Position numbers and translations under genes: made by a program. Shown in pieces: positions 44,997 to 54,720 of a stretch of DNA of 64,000 nt. Position 1 is the stretch's first letter. Each line of letters starts with the position of its first letter. The stretch comes from Ferruginibacter sp. (GTDB taxonomy: Bacteria; Bacteroidota; Bacteroidia; Chitinophagales; Chitinophagaceae), in the NCBI GenBank assembly GCA_019638575.1, contig JAHBTN010000012.1, positions 52,574 to 116,573 on the forward strand. The letters run 5' to 3'. The notes beneath the pieces are model-generated. The model was not told where the DNA came from and made no database searches. It saw only the letters and a program-made list of their open reading frames with translations.

Positions 44997-45218
44997 ATGA
45001 AGAAAAAAACTTTTAACATTGGCGACCATGTTTCGTGGAATTCGGAAGCAGGCCGGGTTTCGGGAACCATCATTAAAATACATCTTTCTAATTTCAATTA
45101 CAAGGGTTATACGCACCATGCCAGCGCCAATGAACCGCAGTATGAGATAAAGAGCGACAAGACCGATCATATTGCAGCACACAAAGGAAAGGCTTTACGA
45201 AAATTGAAAAAGAAATAA
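44997..45218 (+). CDS. DUF2945 (HVA1/TUDOR-like) small protein
   Basis: The 73-residue protein matches the HVA1 TUDOR-like family end to end: FNIGDHVSWNSEAGRVSGTIIKIH, YTHHASANEPQYEIKSDKTD and HIAAHKGKALRKLKKK. Family members are small SH3-like proteins found in bacteria and fungi, with no assigned function in bacteria. It sits alone on the plus strand inside the minus-strand glycan operon, 19 bases from the GH2 start and 55 bases from the GH20 stop. Both strands must therefore be transcribed here. A CDS is supported by full-length family similarity. Confidence 0.85.
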   Translation: MKKKTFNIGDHVSWNSEAGRVSGTIIKIHLSNFNYKGYTHHASANEPQYEIKSDKTDHIAAHKGKALRKLKKK

Positions 45219-45273
45219 CTATACACCAATTTAATTTCAAAAATCATTTTCAAACTGCTCATAAAGCACTTCA

Positions 45274-47574
45274 TTAATTCACCATCAGTTCGTCTGCAAA
45301 AATCCAAGCCGGTTTACCTTCGCCGGGATGTCCCTTGGGGCAAACAGTATTAGTTGCAGTAACCCTTACAAACCTTGTTTTACTTGCCGCAAAAGTTGCT
45401 GTAAAATCTTTTATCACCGAAGCTTTTTCATCTACAGGCACTGTGTTGGTTACCGTTTGCACTGTTGTGAATGTTTTTCCATCCAGCGAAATTTCAAACT
45501 TTACTGCCGATGGCATAAAAATCCAGTCCCTGTAATGTTGCAAACAACCAAGCGATATGGAGCTTATCTCTTTTTCCTGTTCCAGGTCGATTGTTGCAAT
45601 CATATCTTTCCCCGAAAACCCATGCCAGTATTTATTTACAGCAGATGTACCCCTAATGCCATCTGTTAATGAATTGGGGCCATCGGCCATATAATATTTA
45701 CTTACCGGGTTTGTATAAATAACATCTTTACCAATGGCTTTGTGCATTACAAAAGATTGTTCGGCAGGTTTTAAACCCATCAGTTTTCCATTTAATACCG
45801 TTACTGCTTTTACGGTTGCTGAAGAAGTAATGCTTACAGGTGTTGTATATTTTAAACTTTCTTTTGTTGGCAGGCTTCCATCTATAGTATAATAAATTTC
45901 GCCATTCAGCGCTTCTGTTGAAAGCGCTACGCTAAGTTTACCGTTTTGAGATATAGGTTTTATATTAACTGTAAAATTTCCGGCACAATAATTAATACCT
46001 CTTTGTTCAAATTTCCTGAAATGGGTTTGCAGGCGCTCATTAAAATTTTGCCAGTTTCTTTTTTCTTTTGGACTCCAATCTACTTCTGCAAGTGCAAGCA
46101 TACGTGGCAGCAGCATGTATTCAACATGCGCAGGAGTAGTAATAAACTCTGCCCAAATATTTGCCTGTGCACCTAAAATATATTTTGCCTGTGTGGCATC
46201 TAATTCTTTTGGCACGGGGTCGTAATCATATACTTTTTTCAAAGTGTTCATTCCGCCAATGGCAAGCGGTTCGCCTTCGGGGCCGGCCTGGTAATTGTCA
46301 AAATATAAAGGAGAACCGGGAGTCATCACTACATCATGCCCCATCTTTGCGGCTTGTATACCGCCGGCTTCGCCACGCCAACTCATTACTGTAGCTTCGG
46401 GGGCTAGACCTCCTTCCAGTATCTCATCCCAACCAATCATCTTCCTGCCTTTGCTTATAATAAATTTCTCCATTCTTTTTACAAAATAGCTTTGCAGTTC
46501 TTCTTCGTTTTTTAAACCCTCGGCTTTTATCCTTGCCTGGCAGCGTGGGCATTTTTTCCAGGGTTCTTTATCCACTTCATCACCGCCAATATGAATATAT
46601 TTGGATGGGAATAAATTTATCACTTCGGTTAACACATCCTGCAAAAACAAAAACACACTATCGTTGCCTGCACAATAATTTGAAGACATATTTGTGTAAT
46701 TGCCTCCTGTTAACGGTAACTGTGGTTGCTGTGTGCAACATAATGCAGGATAAGCTGCAATGGCCGATGCTACATGCCCTGGCATTTCAATTTCGGGTAC
46801 AATGGTTACATTTCTGTCAGCAGCATATTTAATAATTTCTTTCACCTGCTCCTGCGTATAGTAACCGCCGTAAGTGGCCGCCTGCCCTTGTTTTGCCTGT
46901 GGCCTGTCGCCCCAAACCTTATCCGTTTCATCTACACGCCATGCGCCCACTTGTGTTAGCAACGGATATTTTTTTATTTCTAAGCGCCATCCCTGGTCAT
47001 CAACCAAATGCCAATGAAACGTATTCATTTTATATGATGCTAACAGGTTGATATACTCTTTTACGAATTCGGGGCCAAAAAAATGACGGCTTACATCCAA
47101 ATGCATGCCCCGCCATTTAAACCGGGGATAATCTTTTATATCCATGCATGGAATACTCAATGCAGCATTTGTTCTGATGGCAGGCAATGTTTGAAACAAA
47201 GATTGCATGCCGTAAATGATACCTGCTTTTTTATTGGCAGAAATTTGAATACCTGCAGGTGTAATATGCAATAAATATCCTTCATCGCCCAACGATGCAT
47301 CACTGATGAATTTTAGTTCGATGATTTTTTTTATCCCTGCATGAAAAGGTAATTTGATACCGCTGATATCATAAATGGCTGTTCTGAAAAATAAAGCTGC
47401 CTGTTGCAATGCTGCATCGTCTTTATTGAAGTTAACTGACGTTTGTCCATCAATGACAAAATTACCGGCAGTAAGCTGCAGGCTTACCGGTTGCGGAATT
47501 ATAACAGGGTTTTGTGCGCTTAACATCATCGGAACAGAAATAAGCAGAACTAAAATCCATTTTTTTAATCGCAT
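45274..47574 (-). CDS. GH20 beta-N-acetylhexosaminidase with CHB and F5/8-type C domains
   Basis: The 766-residue exported protein (signal ends MLSAQ) has an N-terminal GH20b domain, a GH20 barrel (RFKWRGMHLDVSRHF, WHLVDDQGWRLEI, PEIEMPGH), and the catalytic Asp332-Glu333 in YIHIGGDEVDKEPW. A chitobiase/beta-hexosaminidase C-terminal type segment (EIYYTIDGSLPTKES) and a galactose-binding-like F5/8 type C segment (IDLEQEKEISSISLGCLQHYRDW) follow. It would remove terminal GlcNAc or GalNAc. It lies 10 bases downstream of the GH35 gene and is cotranscribed with it. Confidence 0.94.
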   Translation of the reverse strand: MRLKKWILVLLISVPMMLSAQNPVIIPQPVSLQLTAGNFVIDGQTSVNFNKDDAALQQAALFFRTAIYDISGIKLPFHAGIKKIIELKFISDASLGDEGYLLHITPAGIQISANKKAGIIYGMQSLFQTLPAIRTNAALSIPCMDIKDYPRFKWRGMHLDVSRHFFGPEFVKEYINLLASYKMNTFHWHLVDDQGWRLEIKKYPLLTQVGAWRVDETDKVWGDRPQAKQGQAATYGGYYTQEQVKEIIKYAADRNVTIVPEIEMPGHVASAIAAYPALCCTQQPQLPLTGGNYTNMSSNYCAGNDSVFLFLQDVLTEVINLFPSKYIHIGGDEVDKEPWKKCPRCQARIKAEGLKNEEELQSYFVKRMEKFIISKGRKMIGWDEILEGGLAPEATVMSWRGEAGGIQAAKMGHDVVMTPGSPLYFDNYQAGPEGEPLAIGGMNTLKKVYDYDPVPKELDATQAKYILGAQANIWAEFITTPAHVEYMLLPRMLALAEVDWSPKEKRNWQNFNERLQTHFRKFEQRGINYCAGNFTVNIKPISQNGKLSVALSTEALNGEIYYTIDGSLPTKESLKYTTPVSITSSATVKAVTVLNGKLMGLKPAEQSFVMHKAIGKDVIYTNPVSKYYMADGPNSLTDGIRGTSAVNKYWHGFSGKDMIATIDLEQEKEISSISLGCLQHYRDWIFMPSAVKFEISLDGKTFTTVQTVTNTVPVDEKASVIKDFTATFAASKTRFVRVTATNTVCPKGHPGEGKPAWIFADELMVN

Positions 47575-47584
47575 TACAGGCCAG

Positions 47585-49405
47585 TTAATTGGTTAAAAAG
47601 TATTTTGTTTTTACAGGCATGGCTGTTGTTTCCATCATTTCAAAAATTACCAGTTTATTGGTTCCTTTTTTAAGCCATGATGCCGGGCAATACAATCGTT
47701 TTTGCGGGCCTATGTTCCAGTAGCGGCCAAGGTTGTGGCCGTTTATATAAACGTATCCTTTATAATAACTACTAAGGTCAAAATAAGTATCACCAATTTC
47801 AGATAACTCAAAACTTCCTTCGTAAAAAGTACAGTGTTTATTTTCGTTGCTTTGCTGAGGAGCAGGTTTTTTGCCTGCCATAAATTTTTCATCCATTGGG
47901 AATAAAGTTGTTTCCCAGTTCATGAGTGTCATCCCATTTAGGGTAACCCTGTCGGTTATGCCTTTCCGGTCAATTATAAATTGTCCAAAATTGATATGGC
48001 CCATACCTTCCACCAAAATTTCCAGTTCGGGATTTGGGACAATGGATTTAGGCAGGTCAACTTCCCAATTTCCTCCATCCCTATAAACGGTATCAATGAA
48101 TTTACCATCCAGGAATACCAATGCATAGTCATGTGGTTCCCAAATTTTTAATTTACCACTTTTGTGTCCAATTAATTTTGTTCTGTACAAAATCAATCCC
48201 TGGTTTTGGCCATACATTTCCATTGGTTTGGGTTGTGGCGAATAAGTTGAAGGCAGGTTATAATCCCAAAGACTGTATGCTTTTTTCATTTCAATGGCAG
48301 GATACTGAAAAGATGTGATTGGTTCAGGCACATCGGGAATTTTATAATCTACATATTGCTGTATCAGGTTACGCAACATATAATATTTGGGTGTTGCACT
48401 TCCCTGGTCGTTGATGGGTGCATCATAATCGTAGCTAGTTATATCGGGCTGGTAACTGGTTGCAGAAGATGCGTTAGCCCCGGCAGTGAAACCAAAATTT
48501 GTTCCGCCATGTATTACATAAAAATTAAACGATTTTTTATTCTTCAGCAAAAATTCCACTTCTTTTTTAAGGTTGTTGGTATCGGGCCGTTGCCATTTTT
48601 CGCCCCAATGTGTTAACCAACCGGGATAAGTTTCGCCACTGAAAGCAGGTACATTGGGATTGCGTTGTGCTGCCCTTGCAAAGTCTGCCGAATCGCTGCC
48701 ACTATCCAAACCTATTGCTGCACCATCAATATTACCTGCTTCAAGCATATAAGAAGTAGCGCCATCTGATGTGTAAAATGGAACAGTAATTCCGTTTCTT
48801 ATCCAGGCAGTTCTTATAGCTTCCATATAAGTTTTATCATTGCCATAACTTCCATATTCATTTTCTACCTGTACCATTAAAATAGGGCCGCCATTTGTAC
48901 ATTGTAACGACACTATTTCTTTTGCAAGTTTATTTATATACCTGTTTGCTGCTTCCATATATCTTGTATCCATACACCTAACTTTAATATCAGGTATCTT
49001 AAGCAGGTAAGGTGGCAGTCCGCCAAAATCCCATTCGGCACATACATAAGGGCCGGGCCTAAATAAAACCCACATACCTTCTTCCTGGCAGGTGCGAATG
49101 AATTTTGCCACATCCCTGTTGCCGGTTTTAAAATCAAAAACACCTTCAGATATTTCCTGGTAGTTCCAGAAAATATAAGCTGCAATGGTATTGCAGCCCA
49201 TTGCTTTTGCCATTTTAATGCGATGTCTCCAATATTCCTGTGGAATACGTGCAGGGTGCATTTCACCACTGATAATTTGAAATGGTTTACCGTCCAGCAA
49301 AAATTCTGTCTTGCCAAGTTTAAACTCATGTTTGCCCTTTTGTGCAAGCAGGCTATTGCTTACCAATAAAAACAATAACGGTAAAAGAAATAATTTTTTC
49401 ATCAT
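47585..49405 (-). CDS. GH35 beta-galactosidase
   Basis: GH35 enzymes release terminal beta-linked galactose from glycans such as mucins and keratan sulfate. The 606-residue exported protein (signal ends SLLAQ) shows the family start FLLDGKPFQIISGEMHPARIP and YWRHRIKMAKAMGCNTI. Acid/base Glu183 is in VQVENEYGSYG and nucleophile Glu258 in AFSGETYPGW. The C-terminal beta domains end with YVYINGHNLGRYWNIGPQ. Length is as expected. It follows the sialidase gene by 36 bases. Removing sialic acid first would expose its galactose substrate. Confidence 0.94.
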   Translation of the reverse strand: MMKKLFLLPLLFLLVSNSLLAQKGKHEFKLGKTEFLLDGKPFQIISGEMHPARIPQEYWRHRIKMAKAMGCNTIAAYIFWNYQEISEGVFDFKTGNRDVAKFIRTCQEEGMWVLFRPGPYVCAEWDFGGLPPYLLKIPDIKVRCMDTRYMEAANRYINKLAKEIVSLQCTNGGPILMVQVENEYGSYGNDKTYMEAIRTAWIRNGITVPFYTSDGATSYMLEAGNIDGAAIGLDSGSDSADFARAAQRNPNVPAFSGETYPGWLTHWGEKWQRPDTNNLKKEVEFLLKNKKSFNFYVIHGGTNFGFTAGANASSATSYQPDITSYDYDAPINDQGSATPKYYMLRNLIQQYVDYKIPDVPEPITSFQYPAIEMKKAYSLWDYNLPSTYSPQPKPMEMYGQNQGLILYRTKLIGHKSGKLKIWEPHDYALVFLDGKFIDTVYRDGGNWEVDLPKSIVPNPELEILVEGMGHINFGQFIIDRKGITDRVTLNGMTLMNWETTLFPMDEKFMAGKKPAPQQSNENKHCTFYEGSFELSEIGDTYFDLSSYYKGYVYINGHNLGRYWNIGPQKRLYCPASWLKKGTNKLVIFEMMETTAMPVKTKYFLTN

Positions 49406-49441
49406 GCTTTTTTTAATTTTTAATTCTTAATTTATGCTTTG

Positions 49442-50608
49442 TCATTTCCATTTTATTACACTAAATACAATTTGCGAATAGCCATCTCTCTCGTACAATA
49501 CCCCAATTTTATTTTTTGAAATTTTCACTAAATCGGAATAGGCTGTAAAATCATTTCTTGTATTGTCTTTGCTTTTATCAACTATAATATTTTTGCTCCA
49601 GGTCATTCCATCATCGTAACTGATACGAAGCGTAAGGTTATCCCTGCGTTTTGCATCGGCTGCATTGCAAAATGCAACAATGGCTTTACCGTTTTTTTTG
49701 CCGATGGTTAAAATACTTCCCTGGTTAACAGGGTCAATAAGTGTATTATCAAAATAAGTGGTATCCCAGCTTTGGCCACCATTGCTGCTTATAGAAACTA
49801 TCCTTGCTTTAATATCTCCTTTTTGATTACGACTGTTCATCATCAACCTGTCATTACTAATTTCAGTAGCCATCGATTCATTGCTGCCCGGCAAGTTTAC
49901 AGTTTCGGCAAGATGAAATGTTTTACCATGATCATCGGTATAAAAACCATGCGCTTTATAATCCATAAACCCTGGTTGCGGACCGCCTGCTGAATGGTTG
50001 GCAGCAATAAAAATTCTTCCTTTGTATTTGCCCGAAACAAATTGCATGGCATGCCCCGGCGTGTTGGCATAACTGCGCCAGTCTTCTGTAAAATTATAAG
50101 CTGCATTTACCTGCGGTTGTTTTGGCCTGTGTGTTTGTGTGGTAATGTTTACCGGATTGCTCCATGTAAGCCCGGCATCTGTTGATGTTTTGTACCATAC
50201 TTCCCTGTAGCCTTTTCCTTTTCGTACTTCACCCTCGTGGTTATTGCCTGTATTATAAAACAAAAAAATGCGGCCTTCAGGATAAGCAGGATCATACAAA
50301 TCCACAACCGGAGCAGGGTTGCCGGCCTGCAGCGAATCTGCATCAACAATTGTTTGTAAAGGGCTCCAGGTTTTACCTTTGTCGTTGCTACGTTTCATTA
50401 CAATATTTATATCGCCAAAATCGCCTGCACCATGTACCCTTCCTTCGCAAAAAGTCAACAAGGTTCCATTGGGCAATGATATAATTGCAGGTATGCGGTA
50501 GCTCTTATGCCCTTCGGTACCCGAAACAAATACAGGCACTTTTTGCTGTGCACTAACAAAACCTGCACAACAAACAAAAATCAACAGCGATAATAATTTT
50601 CTTTTCAT
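49442..50608 (-). CDS. nanH: Exo-alpha-sialidase (GH33)
   Basis: GH33 sialidases cleave terminal sialic acid from glycoconjugates, with retention of configuration. The 388-residue exported protein (signal ends VSAQQ) has the arginine motif SYRIPAI (Arg38-Ile39-Pro40) and five Asp-box beta-propeller repeats, such as SNDKGKTWSP, STDAGLTWSN, TDDHGKTFHL, SSNGGQSWDTT and SYDDGMTWSK. It starts with RIP then five boxes, the GH33 layout. Length is shorter than multi-domain sialidases, with no carbohydrate-binding module. It stands after a 432-base gap from the epimerase gene and precedes GH35. Confidence 0.93.
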   Translation of the reverse strand: MKRKLLSLLIFVCCAGFVSAQQKVPVFVSGTEGHKSYRIPAIISLPNGTLLTFCEGRVHGAGDFGDINIVMKRSNDKGKTWSPLQTIVDADSLQAGNPAPVVDLYDPAYPEGRIFLFYNTGNNHEGEVRKGKGYREVWYKTSTDAGLTWSNPVNITTQTHRPKQPQVNAAYNFTEDWRSYANTPGHAMQFVSGKYKGRIFIAANHSAGGPQPGFMDYKAHGFYTDDHGKTFHLAETVNLPGSNESMATEISNDRLMMNSRNQKGDIKARIVSISSNGGQSWDTTYFDNTLIDPVNQGSILTIGKKNGKAIVAFCNAADAKRRDNLTLRISYDDGMTWSKNIIVDKSKDNTRNDFTAYSDLVKISKNKIGVLYERDGYSQIVFSVIKWK

Positions 50609-51040
50609 TTCACTTTGGTTTTACTTTTTGATACCGGTTTTAGTTATTTATTTAAAAGATTTGAACCCGTAATTGTTAAACAACATATTTTAATACACCA
50701 GGCTTAACAATGCAATAAAAGTAAACCTACTTCAAAGTATCATCAACTTATAAACAGGCTCTTCTGTTGAACCCGAAGTTATCATATCTTTTTAAATAAA
50801 CCGTATCTCTTACGGGTTAGAAATAGTCATTTGTTTGTAACAATTCTCTTTATAAAAATGTATAATTATGCACATCAGTTTTTTTATATATACATGTACT
50901 TGCAACATCAAAACCGGTGTTTACTATACTTCAAAAACAGATGAGCTTATAATGCTACATCTCTATATCATATGAAAATATTTGTGCTTACAGTAATGCA
51001 GTTAAACTAAATGATAAAGCCATATGACAGAAATCATATT
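50609..51040. other. 432-base gap between epimerase and sialidase genes
   Basis: No ORF of note and no RNA gene is seen. The region is AT-rich and likely carries the promoter of the sialidase-hydrolase group on the minus strand, but I found no TAnnTTTG with suitable spacing. A bulged dyad lies near 50801-50820 (AACCGTA and TACGGGTT). The string TTGAACCCG occurs twice, at 50661-50669 and 50769-50777. These are weak hints of regulation. Confidence 0.3.
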
Positions 51041-52234
51041 TTAGGAATTATCTTGTTTAAGATATTGGTTCAATATCTGCATACAATACCACTCCTGCCT
51101 TGGTAAATGAAAGGGGCCTTTAAATAAATTTCCTTTTGCGGTTTGGGCCAGGCTTCCGTCACGATGCAGGTATCCAAACCATTCGCCGTTTTCTTTATCA
51201 TGAAAATGTTTATAGGCATATTCATGCACTTGTCTATGCCAGGCTGCATATTTTTCATTGCCTGTTACCAGGTAAGCCAGTAATGTTGCAATGATAGTTT
51301 CATTATGCGGCCACCAGAATTTCATATCCTGCCAGTATTCCTGTACGGGTTTGCCATATACATCCCTGAAATATAAGATGCCGCCATGTTCCTTATCCCA
51401 TCCATGTTCCCACATATAATCAAGCATCCGGCAACCCAAATCAATTAAATGTTTATCGTTGTTGCGGTATTTTGCTTCGTGCAGGATAAACCATACACCT
51501 TCAATAGCATGGCCGGGGTTTAATGTACGGCCATCAATATGGTTAATGATACTGCCATCGGGCGCCACCTGTTCCATCACCGTCCTGATATCGTCTTTTA
51601 CAAAATCAGTTTCTATTTCTTTTATCCATTTTTCAATCCATTCATCGCAACGGCTATCACCAATTGTTTCTCTCAACTGCTGTGCAGTGTTCATCATTAT
51701 CATAGGTACGCCAATGCCTTTTGATGGCCTTACTGCTGTGAATTTTGGTTGTAACAATCCTGCTGTGGTTGCATATCGGATACAATTACCAAAAACAAGA
51801 CGGGCTTTTTCTGCTGCCGATTCATCACCGCTTGCTTTGGCATAAGCGGCTGCGGCAATCACATAAAAAGTTTCAGAAAAAAAATACCTTCTTTTACGTA
51901 AGGGGCTTCCCTGCCTGGTTACATGAAAAAACATTTGTCCATCTTCATCAAAACAATGTTTATTTAAAAAATCATATCCCAGCCTTGCACCCTCAAGCCA
52001 TTCCTGTTTTTTTTGAACAGTGTTATACAAAGTGGCGAGCAGCCAGGTAGCCCTTCCCTGAATCCAAACTGCTTTATCATCATCAATCAGGCTGCCATCA
52101 TCATCTCTCATCAACAAAAAACCGCCATGCTCATAATCGTACGAACGGGGAAACCAAAAAGGCACCGTATCATTCAATAACTGGTTTAAATAAAAATCAT
52201 GCAAAGCCTGTAAATCTGCAATACTGTAATTCAT
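51041..52234 (-). CDS. nanE: AGE-family epimerase (N-acylglucosamine/N-acylmannosamine 2-epimerase)
   Basis: AGE enzymes interconvert N-acetylmannosamine and N-acetylglucosamine. The 397-residue protein has no signal peptide, so it acts in the cytoplasm. It shows the alpha/alpha-barrel signature residues: KAVWIQGRATWLLATLYN, SETFYVIAAAAYAKASGD, NPGHAIEGVWFILHEA with the conserved Arg/His/Glu, and KFWWPHNETIIATLLAYL. In the nanLET arrangement of Bacteroides and Tannerella an epimerase of this type follows sialic-acid lyase; the same job is inferred here. It lies 11 bases downstream of the transporter remnant, in the same transcript. Confidence 0.87.
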   Translation of the reverse strand: MNYSIADLQALHDFYLNQLLNDTVPFWFPRSYDYEHGGFLLMRDDDGSLIDDDKAVWIQGRATWLLATLYNTVQKKQEWLEGARLGYDFLNKHCFDEDGQMFFHVTRQGSPLRKRRYFFSETFYVIAAAAYAKASGDESAAEKARLVFGNCIRYATTAGLLQPKFTAVRPSKGIGVPMIMMNTAQQLRETIGDSRCDEWIEKWIKEIETDFVKDDIRTVMEQVAPDGSIINHIDGRTLNPGHAIEGVWFILHEAKYRNNDKHLIDLGCRMLDYMWEHGWDKEHGGILYFRDVYGKPVQEYWQDMKFWWPHNETIIATLLAYLVTGNEKYAAWHRQVHEYAYKHFHDKENGEWFGYLHRDGSLAQTAKGNLFKGPFHLPRQEWYCMQILNQYLKQDNS

Positions 52235-52245
52235 AATTACACTGG

Positions 52246-53540
52246 TTATTTAATAGCGTCAAAATCGTTTGCCCTTGGGCGTAATACCGAAAGCTGGATG
52301 ATTAAAGCAACTACTACAACTGCCCCCATCATAGCAAAACTTTTACCCAGGTTTCCTTCATCGGTTGATTTACCAAGCAAATCGGTAATAAAAGCACCGG
52401 CAAAAACCCCCACCATATTCATAAGGCCATAAGCCGTAGCCCTGTATTTTGCAGAAACAAACTGGCAAAGTATGGGCATATTGTTTGCATCAAACATACC
52501 ATAACCAAAACCAAAACAGAAAGCGGCGCCAACTACATGAAAAATAGAATGCCCGAAACCTATCAGCAATAAAGCAGGGATGGTTAATGCCAAACCGATG
52601 GCACTTGTATAAATTCTTCCCCGTAAATTTTTCTGCACCCACCTGTCGGATAATATGCCGCCAAAAATTACACCGAGGAAAGAAGAGGCTGCAATAGTAA
52701 TGGTTGACATAGGCCCGGCCTTTGACATATCAATATGTAAATTATCGGCAAACAAAGTAGGCAGCCAGTTTTTTACGCCCCATCCCGGTAAGCTGGGAAT
52801 TGCAAAATAAAAAAGTATCACCCAGAAAGAAATGTTAACCAACAACACCGAAAGCCCTTTTAATAATGGAGGTTTATTATTTTGTATTGACTGCAACTGT
52901 GGCTCACTGTATTTCTTTTTTCTTTTAAAAAGAAAATTAAAACTGCCGCATACACAATACCTATTATTCCAAAAGAATGAAAAGTTTGTTGCCACGAAAA
53001 CGTTGCAGCAATGGTAGCGCCAAACCCACCAATGGCCTGCCCCATGTATAAACCCGTCATGTGAATACCAATTGCAAGCGACCTGGTTTTATCGGTATGG
53101 TAATCGGCTATCAATGCAAGTCCTGCTGGGATATACAATGCTTCGCTAACACCCATCACTGCCCTTAACCAATACAACTGGTTAAATGTGGTGGCATAGC
53201 CCATGGCAAAAGTAACCGCACTCCAAACAAACAAGCTGCCAACAATGAGCCATTTCCTGTTAAGCCTGTCGGCAATAATTCCCGAAACAGGACTCATAAA
53301 ACCATATATCCATAAAAAGATGGCCATGAGGTAACCGAAGTTGGTAGCCGATTGCAGTTCATGAATATCAATCTGCATGGTAGGCTTCATGGTAGAGAGC
53401 ATTTGCCTGTCCATATAATTAAGCAATGCCACCACCCATAACAAGGCTACTACCAGCCAGGGATAAACGCCTACAGGTTTACCGGCAACTGATGCCCCTG
53501 AAATATCTTTTAACTTATCTTCATTCGGCATGACATGCAA
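52246..53540 (-). pseudogene. MFS transporter broken by a one-base frameshift (NanT-like sialic acid importer)
   Basis: Two partly overlapping frames, 52860-53540 and 52246-52995, carry the halves of one 12-helix major facilitator. The first half ends ...LIFFLKEKRNT and continues out of frame; the second half resumes as KKKYSEPQLQ. One extra T in the T6 tract at 52916-52921 (A6 on the coding strand) would fuse the frames into 431 residues with LKEKKKYSEPQ. Helices and motif A-like GIIADRLNRKWL are intact on both sides, so the change looks recent, or it is a sequencing error. Position between lyase/kelch and epimerase points to sialic acid uptake. It abuts the kelch gene with no gap. Confidence 0.85.
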
Positions 53541-54701
53541 TCATTTTATGGTTCCTAATAAAATTTGAGGTGTTCTAACACCTGCTTTTATTTCGCCGCT
53601 TGGTATAAAAATACATTTTCCCCAAAGCACGGCAGTAGTTGTTGCAGCAGAAGGGAAAGGTATATTGGCTAATTTACTCCACTTGTTTGTAACAGTATTG
53701 TACAACAACACTTCGGGTTTAAAACCCGGATGCGCCATTTGCAATTTATTTTTTTGTTCAATCAATGCCTTTTTTTTCAGTTCGTCTTTTTCGTTGGCAA
53801 TGGCCATTATCAAAGTTTCGGTCTTATTGAAAGTCTCGCCTTCATCGCCGCCAAATAATAAGATACTATTTTTACCAACTGCAATACCTGTACCTGCAGC
53901 TTTTGGTGAAGGGATTGGTTTTTCTTCCTGCCATGTACCAGTTGAAAGATTAAATGCATAAACCGAATTATAAAAATCACTTACAGCATTTGTGTTTTTC
54001 TTTCGGCCACCAATAAGGTAAATATTTTGTTGTTTTCCGTTTGATTGAACTGCCAATACAGCGCTTGATACTGCGTAAGGCAGGCTGGGCAATTGTTTCC
54101 ACCCTTTTGCCGTATCATTAAGATTTAATGAAAAAAAATTATCCGATACAGCATTTATTGTTTCTCCTCCGGCAATGTAAATAACATTTTCATAAACTGT
54201 GACCGAAGCATTGGTTAACGGGATTGGTAAGTTGGGTAAATTATTTATTTCAATCTTTTGCAGTTGACTGTTCCATTGCAATAAAAAAGCCTTATTAGAA
54301 ATACCGTTTTCTTTTTCACCACCCAGGTAAGCAATTCCATGTTTTGTACTTACATTGGCGCCGTAAGCTGTAGTAAACGGTAATTTTTGTGAAGATGAAT
54401 TGAGCCAATGAAACTTACCTTTTGTTTTATGTTGCAAAACAAAAATGTCGTTATGGTATTTTTTCTTTCCGCCGTTCCAGGGCAATCCATCGGGAAAGTT
54501 AGCACCACCGGCAACTATCAGTACATCATTAGTAACACCGGTAAGCGGCCCTGCCAATCCAATTGAAACAGTTTCACCATTAGCGGCAGGAAGTTGTGCT
54601 GCTATCTTCCATTTTACAGAAGATATACCCGGTTGCTGTGCTAAGATTTCAGCGTGAACAGACATAAATAAAACAAGTAAGATAATCGTTAAACATTTCA
54701 T
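53541..54701 (-). CDS. nanM: Kelch-repeat cyclically permuted mutarotase (NanM-like)
   Basis: NanM-type mutarotases interconvert alpha- and beta-anomers of sialic acid in the periplasm. The 386-residue exported protein (signal ends ILAQQ) contains a six-bladed kelch propeller with typical GG pairs: LIVAGGANFPDGLPW, IAYLGGEKENG, VIYIAGGETIN, IYLIGGRKKN, ILLFGGDEGE and FIPSGEIKAGVRTPQI. It lies 19 bases downstream of the lyase gene and immediately upstream of the transporter, as expected for import of beta-Neu5Ac. The family name reflects circular permutation relative to E. coli NanM. Confidence 0.88.
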   Translation of the reverse strand: MKCLTIILLVLFMSVHAEILAQQPGISSVKWKIAAQLPAANGETVSIGLAGPLTGVTNDVLIVAGGANFPDGLPWNGGKKKYHNDIFVLQHKTKGKFHWLNSSSQKLPFTTAYGANVSTKHGIAYLGGEKENGISNKAFLLQWNSQLQKIEINNLPNLPIPLTNASVTVYENVIYIAGGETINAVSDNFFSLNLNDTAKGWKQLPSLPYAVSSAVLAVQSNGKQQNIYLIGGRKKNTNAVSDFYNSVYAFNLSTGTWQEEKPIPSPKAAGTGIAVGKNSILLFGGDEGETFNKTETLIMAIANEKDELKKKALIEQKNKLQMAHPGFKPEVLLYNTVTNKWSKLANIPFPSAATTTAVLWGKCIFIPSGEIKAGVRTPQILLGTIK

Positions 54702-54720
54702 TTGGTAATATTGCTTTAAC

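Noticed and set aside
44970-45182. Minus-strand frame opposite the DUF2945 gene
   Set aside because: It is the antisense of a full-length family match and has no domain of its own.
52900-52940. Programmed -1 frameshift in the transporter
   Set aside because: The phase does not fit a classic X-XXY-YYZ heptamer and no stimulatory structure is obvious; a simple deletion or base-call error is more likely, though single-tRNA slippage is not excluded.
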